The position numbers and the translations under genes were made by a program. The notes beneath the pieces were generated by a model. The model did not search any database. It saw only the letters and a list, made by a program, of their open reading frames with translations, and was not told the origin of the DNA. Of a stretch of 25,056 bases of DNA, positions 7,248-13,423 are shown piece after piece. Positions within the stretch are counted from its first letter, which is position 1. Each line of letters opens with the position of its first letter. Origin of the DNA: Candidatus Nomurabacteria bacterium (GTDB lineage Bacteria; Patescibacteriota; Minisyncoccia; Phycocordibacterales; UBA5272); assembly GCA_003518045.1 (NCBI GenBank), contig DOZK01000015.1, forward strand, positions 1 to 25,056, read 5' to 3'.

Positions 7248-8084
7248 ATGGAAACTCCTAACTTTACTCAAGAGGTTTATACAGAAGACAGACTCGAAGA
7301 GCTTTTTCTTAAATTACCAGCAGCTCTTCGTGTTGCATGGAGAGAAAAAACTGATGAAATGGATATTGTTGATGCTGTAAAAAGTGTAGAAGATGTATTG
7401 AATAGGAGAGCCATAGCGAAAGAAAAAGTTTTTACTAGAATTCATTCAATAGAAAATACAGAAATACAAAAAGAAGTTCGAGGAGTTATTCATGAAATTG
7501 AAACTACTTTTGGTAATGGTGATTATTTTCTAGGGAATGGTTCCGTTGCCCATGTTTATGAGATGCCATATTCAAAACATGTCTGTGTAAAGTATTTAGT
7601 TCACCCAGATATGATGAGAGAACATGGAAATAATTTTTCTGATGAGTGTTCCTATTTGAGCGACATGCATCGATTTAATGTTGGAGGTATTCGTGTTCCA
7701 GATGTATTTTTTGATCATATGTCAGATTTTGGATCATGCTTTGGTATGGAAAAAATAGATGGTTATTCTTTAAATATAATAATGGAAGGGCGAGAAAAGA
7801 CGGAAGAAATAGCACAGTTGATACGAAGGCAAGACGTTAATGATGTGGTTTCTCGCATGAGAGAATTTATTGATCGAATGCATAAAGAAAAGAAGATTGT
7901 TCATAGGGATTTGAGTCCGAGAAATATTATGGTTGATAAAAATGGTAATTGGTATGTTATTGATTTTGGTAGATCAAGAAGAATAGAAATAGGGGATAGT
8001 AGTACTGATATGGCGGAAGAAACTGACATGGCTTCTGCTGAAAATGCCGTTCGAGAAGCTTTTAAAAAAATATTGACAAAGTAG
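7248..8084 (+). CDS. Eukaryotic-like (Bud32/RIO-type) protein kinase
   Basis: 278 aa. Residues 1-85 are helical with no recognised domain; a compact kinase lobe follows. It has a glycine-rich loop GNGSVAHVY (96-104), an invariant-type Lys115 (CVKYL), the hinge FGMEKIDGYSL, the catalytic loop HRDLSPRNIMVD (219-230) and DFG (239-241). All residues needed for phosphotransfer are present. The small C-lobe ends soon after DFG, like Bud32 and RIO kinases and unlike full Hanks kinases. It begins one codon after the pth stop in the same frame and has no SD. The substrate is unknown; linkage to pth hints at tRNA or translation, which is only inference. Confidence 0.85.
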   Translation: METPNFTQEVYTEDRLEELFLKLPAALRVAWREKTDEMDIVDAVKSVEDVLNRRAIAKEKVFTRIHSIENTEIQKEVRGVIHEIETTFGNGDYFLGNGSVAHVYEMPYSKHVCVKYLVHPDMMREHGNNFSDECSYLSDMHRFNVGGIRVPDVFFDHMSDFGSCFGMEKIDGYSLNIIMEGREKTEEIAQLIRRQDVNDVVSRMREFIDRMHKEKKIVHRDLSPRNIMVDKNGNWYVIDFGRSRRIEIGDSSTDMAEETDMASAENAVREAFKKILTK

Positions 8085-8101
8085 CATTATTACTATATAA
8101 T
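8073..8101 (+). promoter_or_regulatory. Consensus promoter for the 61-aa ORFan
   Basis: TTGACA (8073-8078), a 17-nt spacer and TATAAT (8096-8101), an exact match to the sigma70-type consensus. The -35 overlaps the kinase stop region. The transcript would start near 8108 and end at the terminator at 8366. Confidence 0.9.
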
Positions 8102-8125
8102 AAAATATAGAAAGGAACATAAATT

Positions 8126-8311
8126 ATGAAAATCGCACAATACATCATAAGTCTGGCGTTGGAGGCATTAAACCAAGGGCGTCCATTGCCAGCAAGTTTG
8201 GGAGAGACTGAGTTTTTTGTTGCTGAAGCCGGCGACGAAAATATCATTGCCCACGACGCCATTACCCATGATGGCAAAGAGTACAAGATAGGCACCCATA
8301 AGAATGCCTAA
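8126..8311 (+). CDS. Small hypothetical protein (61 aa), strongly driven
   Basis: Not recognised. The product is short, acidic to neutral and soluble. Its N-terminal half is a possible amphipathic helix (MKIAQYIISLALEALNQG), followed by a charged part rich in His, Asp and Glu. It has an AGGA-type SD (8113-8116), 9 nt before the ATG, which is rare in this window. A perfect promoter precedes it and a strong intrinsic terminator follows, so a short abundant transcript of about 255 nt is expected. It could be an abundant small protein, or an RNA whose coding capacity is incidental. The good SD and the even codon pattern favour a protein. Confidence 0.7.
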   Translation: MKIAQYIISLALEALNQGRPLPASLGETEFFVAEAGDENIIAHDAITHDGKEYKIGTHKNA

Positions 8312-8332
8312 GTATCTGATTTGTTTTACTTG

Positions 8333-8366
8333 AAAAGGCCCGCCATTGCGCACGGGCCTTTTTTTA
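8333..8366 (+). terminator. Intrinsic terminator of the 61-aa ORFan
   Basis: AGGCCCG (8336-8342) pairs with CGGGCCT (8353-8359) and is followed by seven T. Confidence 0.95.
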
Positions 8367-8376
8367 TGTAAAAACT

Positions 8377-8409
8377 CTAAAGCGCGGTCCCGAAGGGGCC
8401 GCGCTTTAG
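8377..8409 (-). terminator. Terminator of the S1 gene
   Basis: CTAAAGCGCGG (8377-8387) pairs with CCGCGCTTTAG (8399-8409). It lies between convergent genes, downstream of the S1 gene. A degenerate ACTTGAAACTTGAAACT tract follows at 8422-8453. Confidence 0.8.
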
Positions 8410-8457
8410 TATTTGTATTTTACTTGAAACTTGAAACTAAAAACTTGAAACTGTTAT

Positions 8458-9567
8458 TTATGCTTTCTTCTCCCCATATGACAATGTCATTCTTTCTTCA
8501 TTGGCATCAAATAGGGTGATAGAAAATGTATAACGCTTTCCAAGTGAAAGTGCTGTACGCAACTTTTCTTCATCTCCGAAATCAGAAACGTGTACAAGTC
8601 CCGCCACACCTTCTTCAATAGAAACTAGCGCACCATGCTTGTTGAATTTAATAACAACACCTTGTACTTCATCTCCTTTCTTATATTTCTTAGCAGCCTC
8701 TTTCCATGGATTTGCCTTAAGAGCTTTTATAGAAAGTGAAATCTTGCCGTCTTTAATTTCGATAATTTTTGCTTTTACTTTATCGCCAACACGAGCATAG
8801 GCTTTTGTATCTTCAACTAGTCCCCAATCAATTTCTGATTTGTGAACTAATCCTTCTACGCCGTCATCTAATTTGATAAAGATACCAAATTCTACAACGC
8901 CAGTTACTGTACCTGACACTTCATCTCCAACGATGAAATTACCAGCGACAATTTCCTTACCTTCTTTACTACCACTTTCCTTTTCAGAGAAAATAAGTTT
9001 TCCTTCTTTTGGAAGAGCGTTAATAATAGAAACAGAAATTCTCTTTCCGATTAATTTCTTAAGTTCACGAAGTATTTTATCTTTATCACCGTCTTCTACA
9101 CGAGGATAATTTTCTTCCTTAAGTTGTGAAGCTGGAAGAAAACCTGCCAAGCCTTGCCAATCAAGCATAAGTCCACCCTTGTTTGCATCTTTAATAACAA
9201 GATCCATAACACGCTTATCCTTGATAGCAGCTTCTGCATCACTCCACATAAGAGCCTGACGAGCTTCCTTAAGTGAAAGTTCTACATAACCCTCTGGGTT
9301 TTCACGCAAAATAACTTTTGCAGAAATTGTATCTCCAATATTTATACGCTTGATAACATCGCGCGCATTCATAAATTCGATACCATAAATGATACCTGTT
9401 CCAGAAAGGCCAAGGTCTACATATAATGCCGCCTTTTCAATAGCAATAACTGCGCCTTCTACGATGTCATCTTGTTTTACTAATACTGCATCAGCACCAA
9501 CTATGGTACTTTCTACACTCACTTTCGCTACTTTTTCAGTAGGAATATTTGTTGTTTCGTCTGTCAT
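8458..9567 (-). CDS. rpsA: S1-domain RNA-binding protein (ribosomal protein S1 type)
   Basis: 369 aa from the ATG at 9567 (MTDETTN); an in-frame ATG at 9603 lies before a hairpin and is less likely. Four S1 (OB-fold) domains can be seen. The first is near DDIVEGAVIAIEKAALYVDLG. The second is divergent, around RVMDLVIKDANKGGLMLDW...GFLPASQL. The third is near GDEVSGTVTGVVEFGIFIKL...GLVHKSEI, and the fourth near GDEVQGVVIKFNKHGALVSI...GLVHVSDF. S1 binds mRNA at the ribosome and aids initiation where SD pairing is weak, which suits this SD-poor window. Many bacterial S1 proteins have four to six domains. A hairpin followed by a T-run directly abuts the start codon. Confidence 0.9.
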   Translation of the reverse strand: MTDETTNIPTEKVAKVSVESTIVGADAVLVKQDDIVEGAVIAIEKAALYVDLGLSGTGIIYGIEFMNARDVIKRINIGDTISAKVILRENPEGYVELSLKEARQALMWSDAEAAIKDKRVMDLVIKDANKGGLMLDWQGLAGFLPASQLKEENYPRVEDGDKDKILRELKKLIGKRISVSIINALPKEGKLIFSEKESGSKEGKEIVAGNFIVGDEVSGTVTGVVEFGIFIKLDDGVEGLVHKSEIDWGLVEDTKAYARVGDKVKAKIIEIKDGKISLSIKALKANPWKEAAKKYKKGDEVQGVVIKFNKHGALVSIEEGVAGLVHVSDFGDEEKLRTALSLGKRYTFSITLFDANEERMTLSYGEKKA

Positions 9568-9596
9568 AAAAAAATAATTTCCCACACGAAGTGGGA
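9568..9596 (-). promoter_or_regulatory. Attenuator-like hairpin abutting the S1 start codon
   Basis: On the minus strand TCCCAC pairs with GTGGGA around a five-base loop, then AATTA and seven T run straight into the ATG. It has the form of a small intrinsic terminator inside a leader, possibly for self-regulation of S1 expression. Confidence 0.5.
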
Positions 9597-9770
9597 TTTC
9601 CACATCGGTCTAGGCTCCAAATATCATTTGCTATGCATACTCGGGGATTACACTAGAACGTTATCTATTAATAGATTGTTTGTAATACTACTATATATAG
9701 TCTATAAAGTCCATAAAGTTGAAAGTCCATAAAGTGGAGGCAAGGAGGGATAGTTTGAATACAAGGTTGC

Positions 9771-9807
9771 TTGACTAGTACTATACTATAGTACTATAAT
9801 ATAGTAC
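9771..9807 (+). promoter_or_regulatory. Toxin-antitoxin promoter with overlapping palindromic operators
   Basis: TTGACT (9771-9776), an 18-nt spacer and TATAAT (9795-9800), ending 7 nt before the antitoxin ATG (leaderless). Two perfect odd-centred palindromes built from GTACTATA half-sites overlap at 9777-9795 and 9791-9807. They cover the spacer, the -10 and the start site, as expected for autorepression by a ribbon-helix-helix antitoxin. Confidence 0.85.
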
Positions 9808-10026
9808 ATGACAACAATAACTGTACCAATCACAAAAGATTTAGAATTTTTCATTGATGAAGAATTAAAATTGGGAACAAGTGAATCAAAAGCTCACTTA
9901 GTTCGTTATGCTTTAGGAAGATTACAAGAAGAAAGAGTTCTTGCCAGATTAAGTGAAGCAGAAATAGATATTAAAGAGGGAAGAGTTTATAAAGGAGATT
10001 TAAAAAAGTTACTTAAAAAGTTTTAA
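9808..10026 (+). CDS. Ribbon-helix-helix antitoxin
   Basis: 72 aa. Residues 3-45 fit a CopG/ParD-type ribbon-helix-helix: a short strand (TITVPITKDLEFFID), then two helices with SESKAHLVRYALGRLQEER. The C-terminal part, ending GDLKKLLKKF, is where such antitoxins usually wrap the toxin. It should bind the palindromes in its own promoter and neutralise the downstream RelE/ParE-type toxin. One nucleotide separates the two genes. The family assignment rests on sequence pattern only. Confidence 0.85.
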   Translation: MTTITVPITKDLEFFIDEELKLGTSESKAHLVRYALGRLQEERVLARLSEAEIDIKEGRVYKGDLKKLLKKF

Positions 10027-10027
10027 T

Positions 10028-10282
10028 ATGCAGTATTTTTACACTGCAAGATTTTTGCGCTCTCTTAAAAAATGTGAAGACGCAGTGCAAGATGATATTT
10101 TGCGAGCTGTTAAATTATATGAGAAAGGTAAGAGTGACGAGATTTTAAAATTGCATAAATTGCATGGAAAGATGAAAATATATCATGCTTTTTCTGCAAA
10201 TTTTTCATATAGAGTTGTTATAAAGATAGGAAAGACGGAAACATATTTTATGGATGTTGGAACTCACGAAGTATATAGGTAA
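10028..10282 (+). CDS. RelE/ParE-superfamily toxin
   Basis: 84 aa. It has the compact RelE/ParE layout: an N-terminal strand and helices (FYTARFLRSLKKCEDAVQDDILRAVKLYEKG), the central LKLHKLHGKMKIYHAFSANFSYRVVIKI, and the terminal FMDVGTHEVYR. The conserved core Arg and terminal H-x-x-Y-R resemble RelE/YafQ-type mRNA interferases, which cleave mRNA on the ribosome; a gyrase-targeting ParE-like action cannot be excluded. It follows the antitoxin gene by one nucleotide and has no SD. Confidence 0.85.
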   Translation: MQYFYTARFLRSLKKCEDAVQDDILRAVKLYEKGKSDEILKLHKLHGKMKIYHAFSANFSYRVVIKIGKTETYFMDVGTHEVYR

Positions 10283-10308
10283 TTTTGAATTGCGAAACTA
10301 TAATTTGT

Positions 10309-10338
10309 GTCATTCCAAACTTGATTTGGAATCCAGTG
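10309..10338. repeat. REP-like palindrome
   Basis: GTCATTCCAAA...TTTGGAATCCAG, a variant of the GTCATTCCCGC...GCGGGAATCCAG palindrome also seen at 20096, 20152, 21885 and 23195. It lies downstream of the toxin gene. Confidence 0.75.
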
Positions 10339-10384
10339 TCTTTAAATTTAAGTAAGCAGTGGTAATAACTGCAATAATTTTCAA

Positions 10385-10406
10385 CCTGCCTCGCCGGTAA
10401 GGCGGG
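10385..10406. repeat. GC-rich palindrome (CCTGCCTCGCCGG family)
   Basis: CCTGCCTCGCC...GGCGGG, a second short palindromic family, also at 16204-16226, 22754-22773 and (inverted) 23281-23303. All copies are intergenic. Confidence 0.7.
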
Positions 10407-10454
10407 TTTCAATTTCCAATTTTCAAAAAAATACGAATAGACGGGGTTAAACAT

Positions 10455-10487
10455 AAAAACAAAAAGCCGTCGGGGTTGCCGAACAGC
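10455..10487 (-). terminator. Terminator of the 132-aa ORFan
   Basis: On the minus strand GCTGTT pairs (with wobbles) with GACGGC around an inner GG/CC pair, followed by TTTTTGTTTTT. It lies about 35 nt past the TGA stop. Confidence 0.7.
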
Positions 10488-10520
10488 TTGATGGGATGGG
10501 TGGGAAATTTGTCGAGTCGC

Positions 10521-10919
10521 TCACGCTATTTCGACAGAAATTATTCCCACATCTTCACTGACGAGGAAGTTTATCAAAATAGGCTCCCCGGGTTCATATT
10601 TTTCGAAGATTTTTTTCTCAACGGCAACATTGAACTCAATGTCAACTTTTTTTCCATTGGGATCCTTTGTTTTGAACCACACGACCAGGTTGTGTGTCGG
10701 CTCTGGTACCAGCAGTAACACGTTGCCGATAATGGTGCATAAAAATGGCATTCCTGGCCCATCTTGTTCATTTTTTTCAAGAACAACAGCCCATCCTTGA
10801 CCCATTTCGTGGTGATGTTGGGCCAACAACACTTCCATGGTCGCCAAAAAACGGGCGACACCTGGACGTATTGGGCCATGCACTGAGCCATCATAAACAA
10901 TTTGTTGTAATTGTTTCAT
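10521..10919 (-). CDS. Hypothetical protein, SD-led ORFan (132 aa)
   Basis: Not recognised. A soluble protein with a His-rich stretch (AQHHHEMGQGWAVVLE) and a beta-rich hydrophobic core (FLCTIIGNVLLLVPEPTHNLVVWF); no membrane helix is clear. The frame is open to an ATG at 10976. However, the TTGACA-17-TAGTCT promoter would start transcription near 10971, and a GGAG SD sits 7 nt before the ATG at 10919, so the shorter form is preferred. It ends in TGA and is more G+C-rich than its neighbours. The layout of promoter, SD, ORF and terminator repeats that of the 112-aa and 61-aa ORFans. Function unknown. Confidence 0.65.
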   Translation of the reverse strand: MKQLQQIVYDGSVHGPIRPGVARFLATMEVLLAQHHHEMGQGWAVVLEKNEQDGPGMPFLCTIIGNVLLLVPEPTHNLVVWFKTKDPNGKKVDIEFNVAVEKKIFEKYEPGEPILINFLVSEDVGIISVEIA

Positions 10920-10977
10920 TGCTTGTCTCCAGTTGGTTGAACATTTTTTGCTTCCGAGTGGTTGCAATTTAGTCATA

Positions 10978-11006
10978 AGACTAGGCTTTATTTTGTTTTA
11001 TGTCAA
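10978..11006 (-). promoter_or_regulatory. Promoter of the 132-aa ORFan
   Basis: On the minus strand TTGACA (11006-11001), a 17-nt spacer and TAGTCT (10983-10978). The leader to the ATG at 10919 would be about 50 nt. Confidence 0.65.
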
Positions 11007-11013
11007 ATTGTTT

Positions 11014-11041
11014 TTGTCTAGGTCCGGCCTAGACAATTTTT
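11014..11041 (+). terminator. Hairpin with T-run between divergent genes
   Basis: TTGTCTAGG (11014-11022) and CCTAGACAA (11028-11036) form a perfect 9-bp stem followed by TTTTT on the plus strand. No plus-strand gene lies directly upstream, so it may block read-through or antisense transcription into the MBL gene. Confidence 0.6.
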
Positions 11042-11119
11042 CTAAGGCAAGGCCTTGGAAATATAAAATACTTGTTTTGTAGTTTTAATTAAAAATTTTA
11101 AATTAAAAATTAAAAATTA

Positions 11120-11128
11120 TGGTAGAAT
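11120..11128 (+). promoter_or_regulatory. Extended -10 of the MBL gene
   Basis: TGG-TAGAAT ends 10 nt before the ATG at 11139, giving a leader of a few nucleotides at most. The flanking tract is AAAATTAAAAATT-rich. Confidence 0.55.
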
Positions 11129-11138
11129 ATTATTTATC

Positions 11139-11774
11139 ATGATAATTACATATTTCGGGCGAGAGCATTTTAAATTACAAGTGGGGGATACAACTTTTGC
11201 CATTAATCCAGTTTCTAAAGATGGAAAGGGAAAGGTTGCTAAATATGGGGCGGATGTTTGTTTAATTACAACTAATCATCCTGACTATAATGGTAGTGAG
11301 CAAACAACTCATGGAGAGAAAGTTCCTTTCATAATTAATGGTCCTGGAGAATATGAAGTGAAAGATGTTTTTATAAAAGGATTTGGGACAAAAACTAAAT
11401 TGAAAGATGGAAAGTCAGAAAAAGAATATCAAAACACAAGTTATGTTTTTACATTTGATGGCATACGCGTAACTTTCCTAGGAGCACTTTCCGTAGCACT
11501 TGACCCAACACATAAAGAAATAATTGATGAGACAGATGTATTATTTATTCCAGTCGGAGAAGATGGATTTTTACTTAATCCATATGATGCGCACAAGCTC
11601 GCCGTTTCTCTTGAACCAAAACTTATTATTCCGATGGATTACAATGAGCAATCACTCCCAATATTTTTGAAAGAAGCAGGCTCAGAAAAAATTGACCCAG
11701 TGGAGAAATTGACTATTAAGAAGAAAGATATTGATTCCAAATTGGGCGAAGTGGTCCTATTTGTTGAGTTGTAG
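11139..11774 (+). CDS. Metallo-beta-lactamase-fold protein, probably metal-site-degenerate
   Basis: 211 aa. The layout fits the small MBL-fold hydrolases (UPF0173-like): an N-terminal ITYFGREHFKLQVGDTTFAINP, then CLITTNHPDYNGSE, NGPGEYEV, VTFLGALSVAL and DVLFIPVGEDGFL, and a terminal PKLIIPMDYN. In active members the THxHxDH signature binds two metals; here the equivalent is TNHPDYN, with one His left. The later ligands are also altered: GALS in place of GDLG-type, and DYN at the end. The fold is likely but hydrolase activity is doubtful, so a structural or binding role is possible. It starts almost leaderless, with no SD, and ends in TAG directly against a 3' structured element. Confidence 0.75.
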   Translation: MIITYFGREHFKLQVGDTTFAINPVSKDGKGKVAKYGADVCLITTNHPDYNGSEQTTHGEKVPFIINGPGEYEVKDVFIKGFGTKTKLKDGKSEKEYQNTSYVFTFDGIRVTFLGALSVALDPTHKEIIDETDVLFIPVGEDGFLLNPYDAHKLAVSLEPKLIIPMDYNEQSLPIFLKEAGSEKIDPVEKLTIKKKDIDSKLGEVVLFVEL

Positions 11775-11904
11775 AACAGAATCAGTGATATCGCCTCATC
11801 TACTTTGTTGCAACTTCAATTTTGTCAGTCACCGTACTATTAAGTACGTTTCTTTCCAAAATTTTGTTGCGCCTCGTATCTAAGGCAATCTGACTGATTG
11901 TGTT
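11775..11904 (+). repeat. 3'-end structured element, copy 3 (MBL gene)
   Basis: The outer stem AACAGAATCAGT.../...ACTGATTGTGTT begins at the base after the TAG stop. The inner stem pairs GCAAC...AATTTTG with CAAAATT...GTTGC (less perfect). Conserved boxes in gene orientation: CATCTACTTTGTTGC and GCGCCTCGTATCTAAG, plus apical GTACTATTAAGTAC. It is the reverse complement of the layout at 93 and 3401, matching the opposite strand of the host gene. Confidence 0.8.
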
Positions 11905-11921
11905 TTATATAGAGATTTTAA

Positions 11922-11960
11922 AATTAAGAAGGTGTCCGCGAAGCGGACACCTTCTTAATT
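11922..11960 (+). terminator. Perfect 18-bp hairpin after the MBL gene
   Basis: Positions 11922-11939 pair without mismatch with 11943-11960 around a GAA loop. There is no long T-run beyond, but the stem ends in AATT. Probable terminator. Confidence 0.75.
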
Positions 11961-11986
11961 CGCTACCAGCTAAAGGTTAATAGCTG

Positions 11987-11992
11987 TATAAT
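11987..11992 (+). promoter_or_regulatory. -10 box of the 116-aa gene (leaderless)
   Basis: TATAAT preceded by TG; 7 nt separate it from the ATG at 12000. No SD. Confidence 0.65.
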
Positions 11993-11999
11993 AGTATTT

Positions 12000-12350
12000 A
12001 TGAAACTTCCAGCATTCAAACTTCCAAATTTTACATATCGTGGTTATGTTTTACATTTACGAAGACAAGATATTCGCATTCAACAATTGCACGCTTTAGT
12101 TTTTGCTGGGGCAATTACAGCACTCATGGCGTTTTTAATTTTATATTATGATTATGGATATTTCCATGATGTTTATGTTCAAAAAGAAACGGAATCTTTG
12201 GTTGTAGAAAAAACTTCTGAGCCAGCTCCTTCGCCAACGGAAACTGTTTCTAGTTTTTTCTCTGAAGCAAAAACTCGCTTTGGAGAAATTGGGAAAAGTG
12301 GCTCGTCATTACTTTATGGAAAAGATGTTTATGTGAATACTAGTAAATAG
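12000..12350 (+). CDS. Single-pass membrane protein, hypothetical (116 aa)
   Basis: Not recognised. A basic N-terminus of about 30 residues (PNFTYRGYVLHLRRQDIRIQ) precedes one transmembrane helix, roughly HALVFAGAITALMAFLILYY (31-50). A Ser/Pro/Thr-rich exterior tail follows. The positive-inside rule places the N-terminus in the cytoplasm. It is the first gene of a two-gene operon with the HEKGH protein; the gap is 8 nt and neither gene has an SD. It could be a small envelope or division accessory protein, with no firm basis. Confidence 0.75.
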   Translation: MKLPAFKLPNFTYRGYVLHLRRQDIRIQQLHALVFAGAITALMAFLILYYDYGYFHDVYVQKETESLVVEKTSEPAPSPTETVSSFFSEAKTRFGEIGKSGSSLLYGKDVYVNTSK

Positions 12351-12358
12351 TTAAAAAT

Positions 12359-13276
12359 ATGTATAAAGATTTCGAAAATGGAGCAAATTTAAATATTAGA
12401 AAACCTGAAGAAATTAAACCAGTAGAGCAGGTGGAGAGAACTGTCCCAATAAATGAGCAGGCAAATTTTAAGGGAAATTATTCCGAGTTACTTTTTTCTA
12501 GAATGCAAAATCCAGTTATTCGAAAACAACTTTTAGATTTGTTGGAAATGAATGAAAAATGGTTGGTAGAACATCCAATTATGATTATGAAGAGAGTTTC
12601 CAAAGAAGATTTGCCAACAGTTGGTAAAATTTTAAACAACTATCAAGAAATTCCACTTGTTTATAATCCAAAATCTAGAAAAGAACTTGAAGATGAACTG
12701 AACGAAGATTTGGAAATGCAAAAAACAGTTACAAGGATAGACAGAAATAAAGATGTTAGTGCTTCGGGCGTGGTGTTTTATAGAAACTCTAAAAGCGATG
12801 CCACCAGACAGGATATAGAAATTGGAACGTATCGGCCAACGACAGACCCATTAACTGAAAATGAAATAAGAAAACGATCTTTAATTGAAGCACATGAGAA
12901 GGGGCACGTTTTTCGTTATTTAAAAGCTTCTACATATTTAAGAAATAGATTTACCCCAGCTTTTATTTCTCCTTTGGATGTGGAGAAACATTTACTACAA
13001 AAATTTCCTAAAATGTCTGAGTCTGAGGCAGGAGTCATAATCAAATATCTATTTGATTTTGAGCGTCCAATTGAAATAATGGAGCGTATGTCTCAACTGA
13101 AATGTTATTTTGGAATGAAAGGAGATGAAAAATTTACTTCTCAACATCTCCAATATGCTAGAGATCATTATTTAAAAGACGTTATGTATGATAATAAAAT
13201 GGAACCTTTTTTTGATGCAATTACTCCACAAACAGAATTCGCTTTTTTGAAGTTAATTAATTCAGCTGGAATTTAA
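12359..13276 (+). CDS. Hypothetical protein with HEKGH motif, possible metallopeptidase
   Basis: 305 aa, soluble and highly charged, with no signal peptide. Residues 179-183 read HEKGH inside SLIEAHEKGHVFRYLK, which fits the zincin HExxH signature on a helix. Glu235, Glu239 and Glu242 (FERPIEIMERMSQL), 50-60 residues on, are candidates for a third metal ligand. The rest matches no family I know; residues 41-120 look helical. It is the second gene after the 116-aa membrane protein, with an 8-nt gap and no SD. If it is a peptidase, it would act in the cytoplasm. The motif alone can occur by chance, so function stays open. Confidence 0.7.
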   Translation: MYKDFENGANLNIRKPEEIKPVEQVERTVPINEQANFKGNYSELLFSRMQNPVIRKQLLDLLEMNEKWLVEHPIMIMKRVSKEDLPTVGKILNNYQEIPLVYNPKSRKELEDELNEDLEMQKTVTRIDRNKDVSASGVVFYRNSKSDATRQDIEIGTYRPTTDPLTENEIRKRSLIEAHEKGHVFRYLKASTYLRNRFTPAFISPLDVEKHLLQKFPKMSESEAGVIIKYLFDFERPIEIMERMSQLKCYFGMKGDEKFTSQHLQYARDHYLKDVMYDNKMEPFFDAITPQTEFAFLKLINSAGI

Positions 13277-13296
13277 TTGACGGTTATAGTTAATGA

Positions 13297-13335
13297 AAAT
13301 TATGAAGCGTGGCCTTCGGCTACGCTTCATAATTT
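13297..13335 (+). terminator. Terminator of the 12000-13276 operon
   Basis: AAATTATGAAGCGT (13297-13310) pairs with ACGCTTCATAATTT (13322-13335), with an inner GCC-ttc-GGC hairpin, followed by CTATTTGTTT. A degenerate ATCTAAAATCTAATGTCTAAAG tract follows at 13345-13380. Confidence 0.85.
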
Positions 13336-13390
13336 CTATTTGTTTAATCTAAAATCTAATGTCTAAAGTCTAGTATCTAGTACACTTTTA

Positions 13391-13399
13391 TGCTATACT
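13391..13399 (+). promoter_or_regulatory. Extended -10 of gyrA
   Basis: TGC-TATACT. The start site would lie near 13406, giving a leader of about 18 nt without an SD. Confidence 0.6.
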
Positions 13400-13423
13400 T
13401 AAAAAATATATTTTACATAATTT

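Noticed and set aside
10476..10718. 80-aa plus-strand ORF opposite the 132-aa ORFan
   Set aside because: It starts inside the minus-strand terminator and lacks a promoter and SD.
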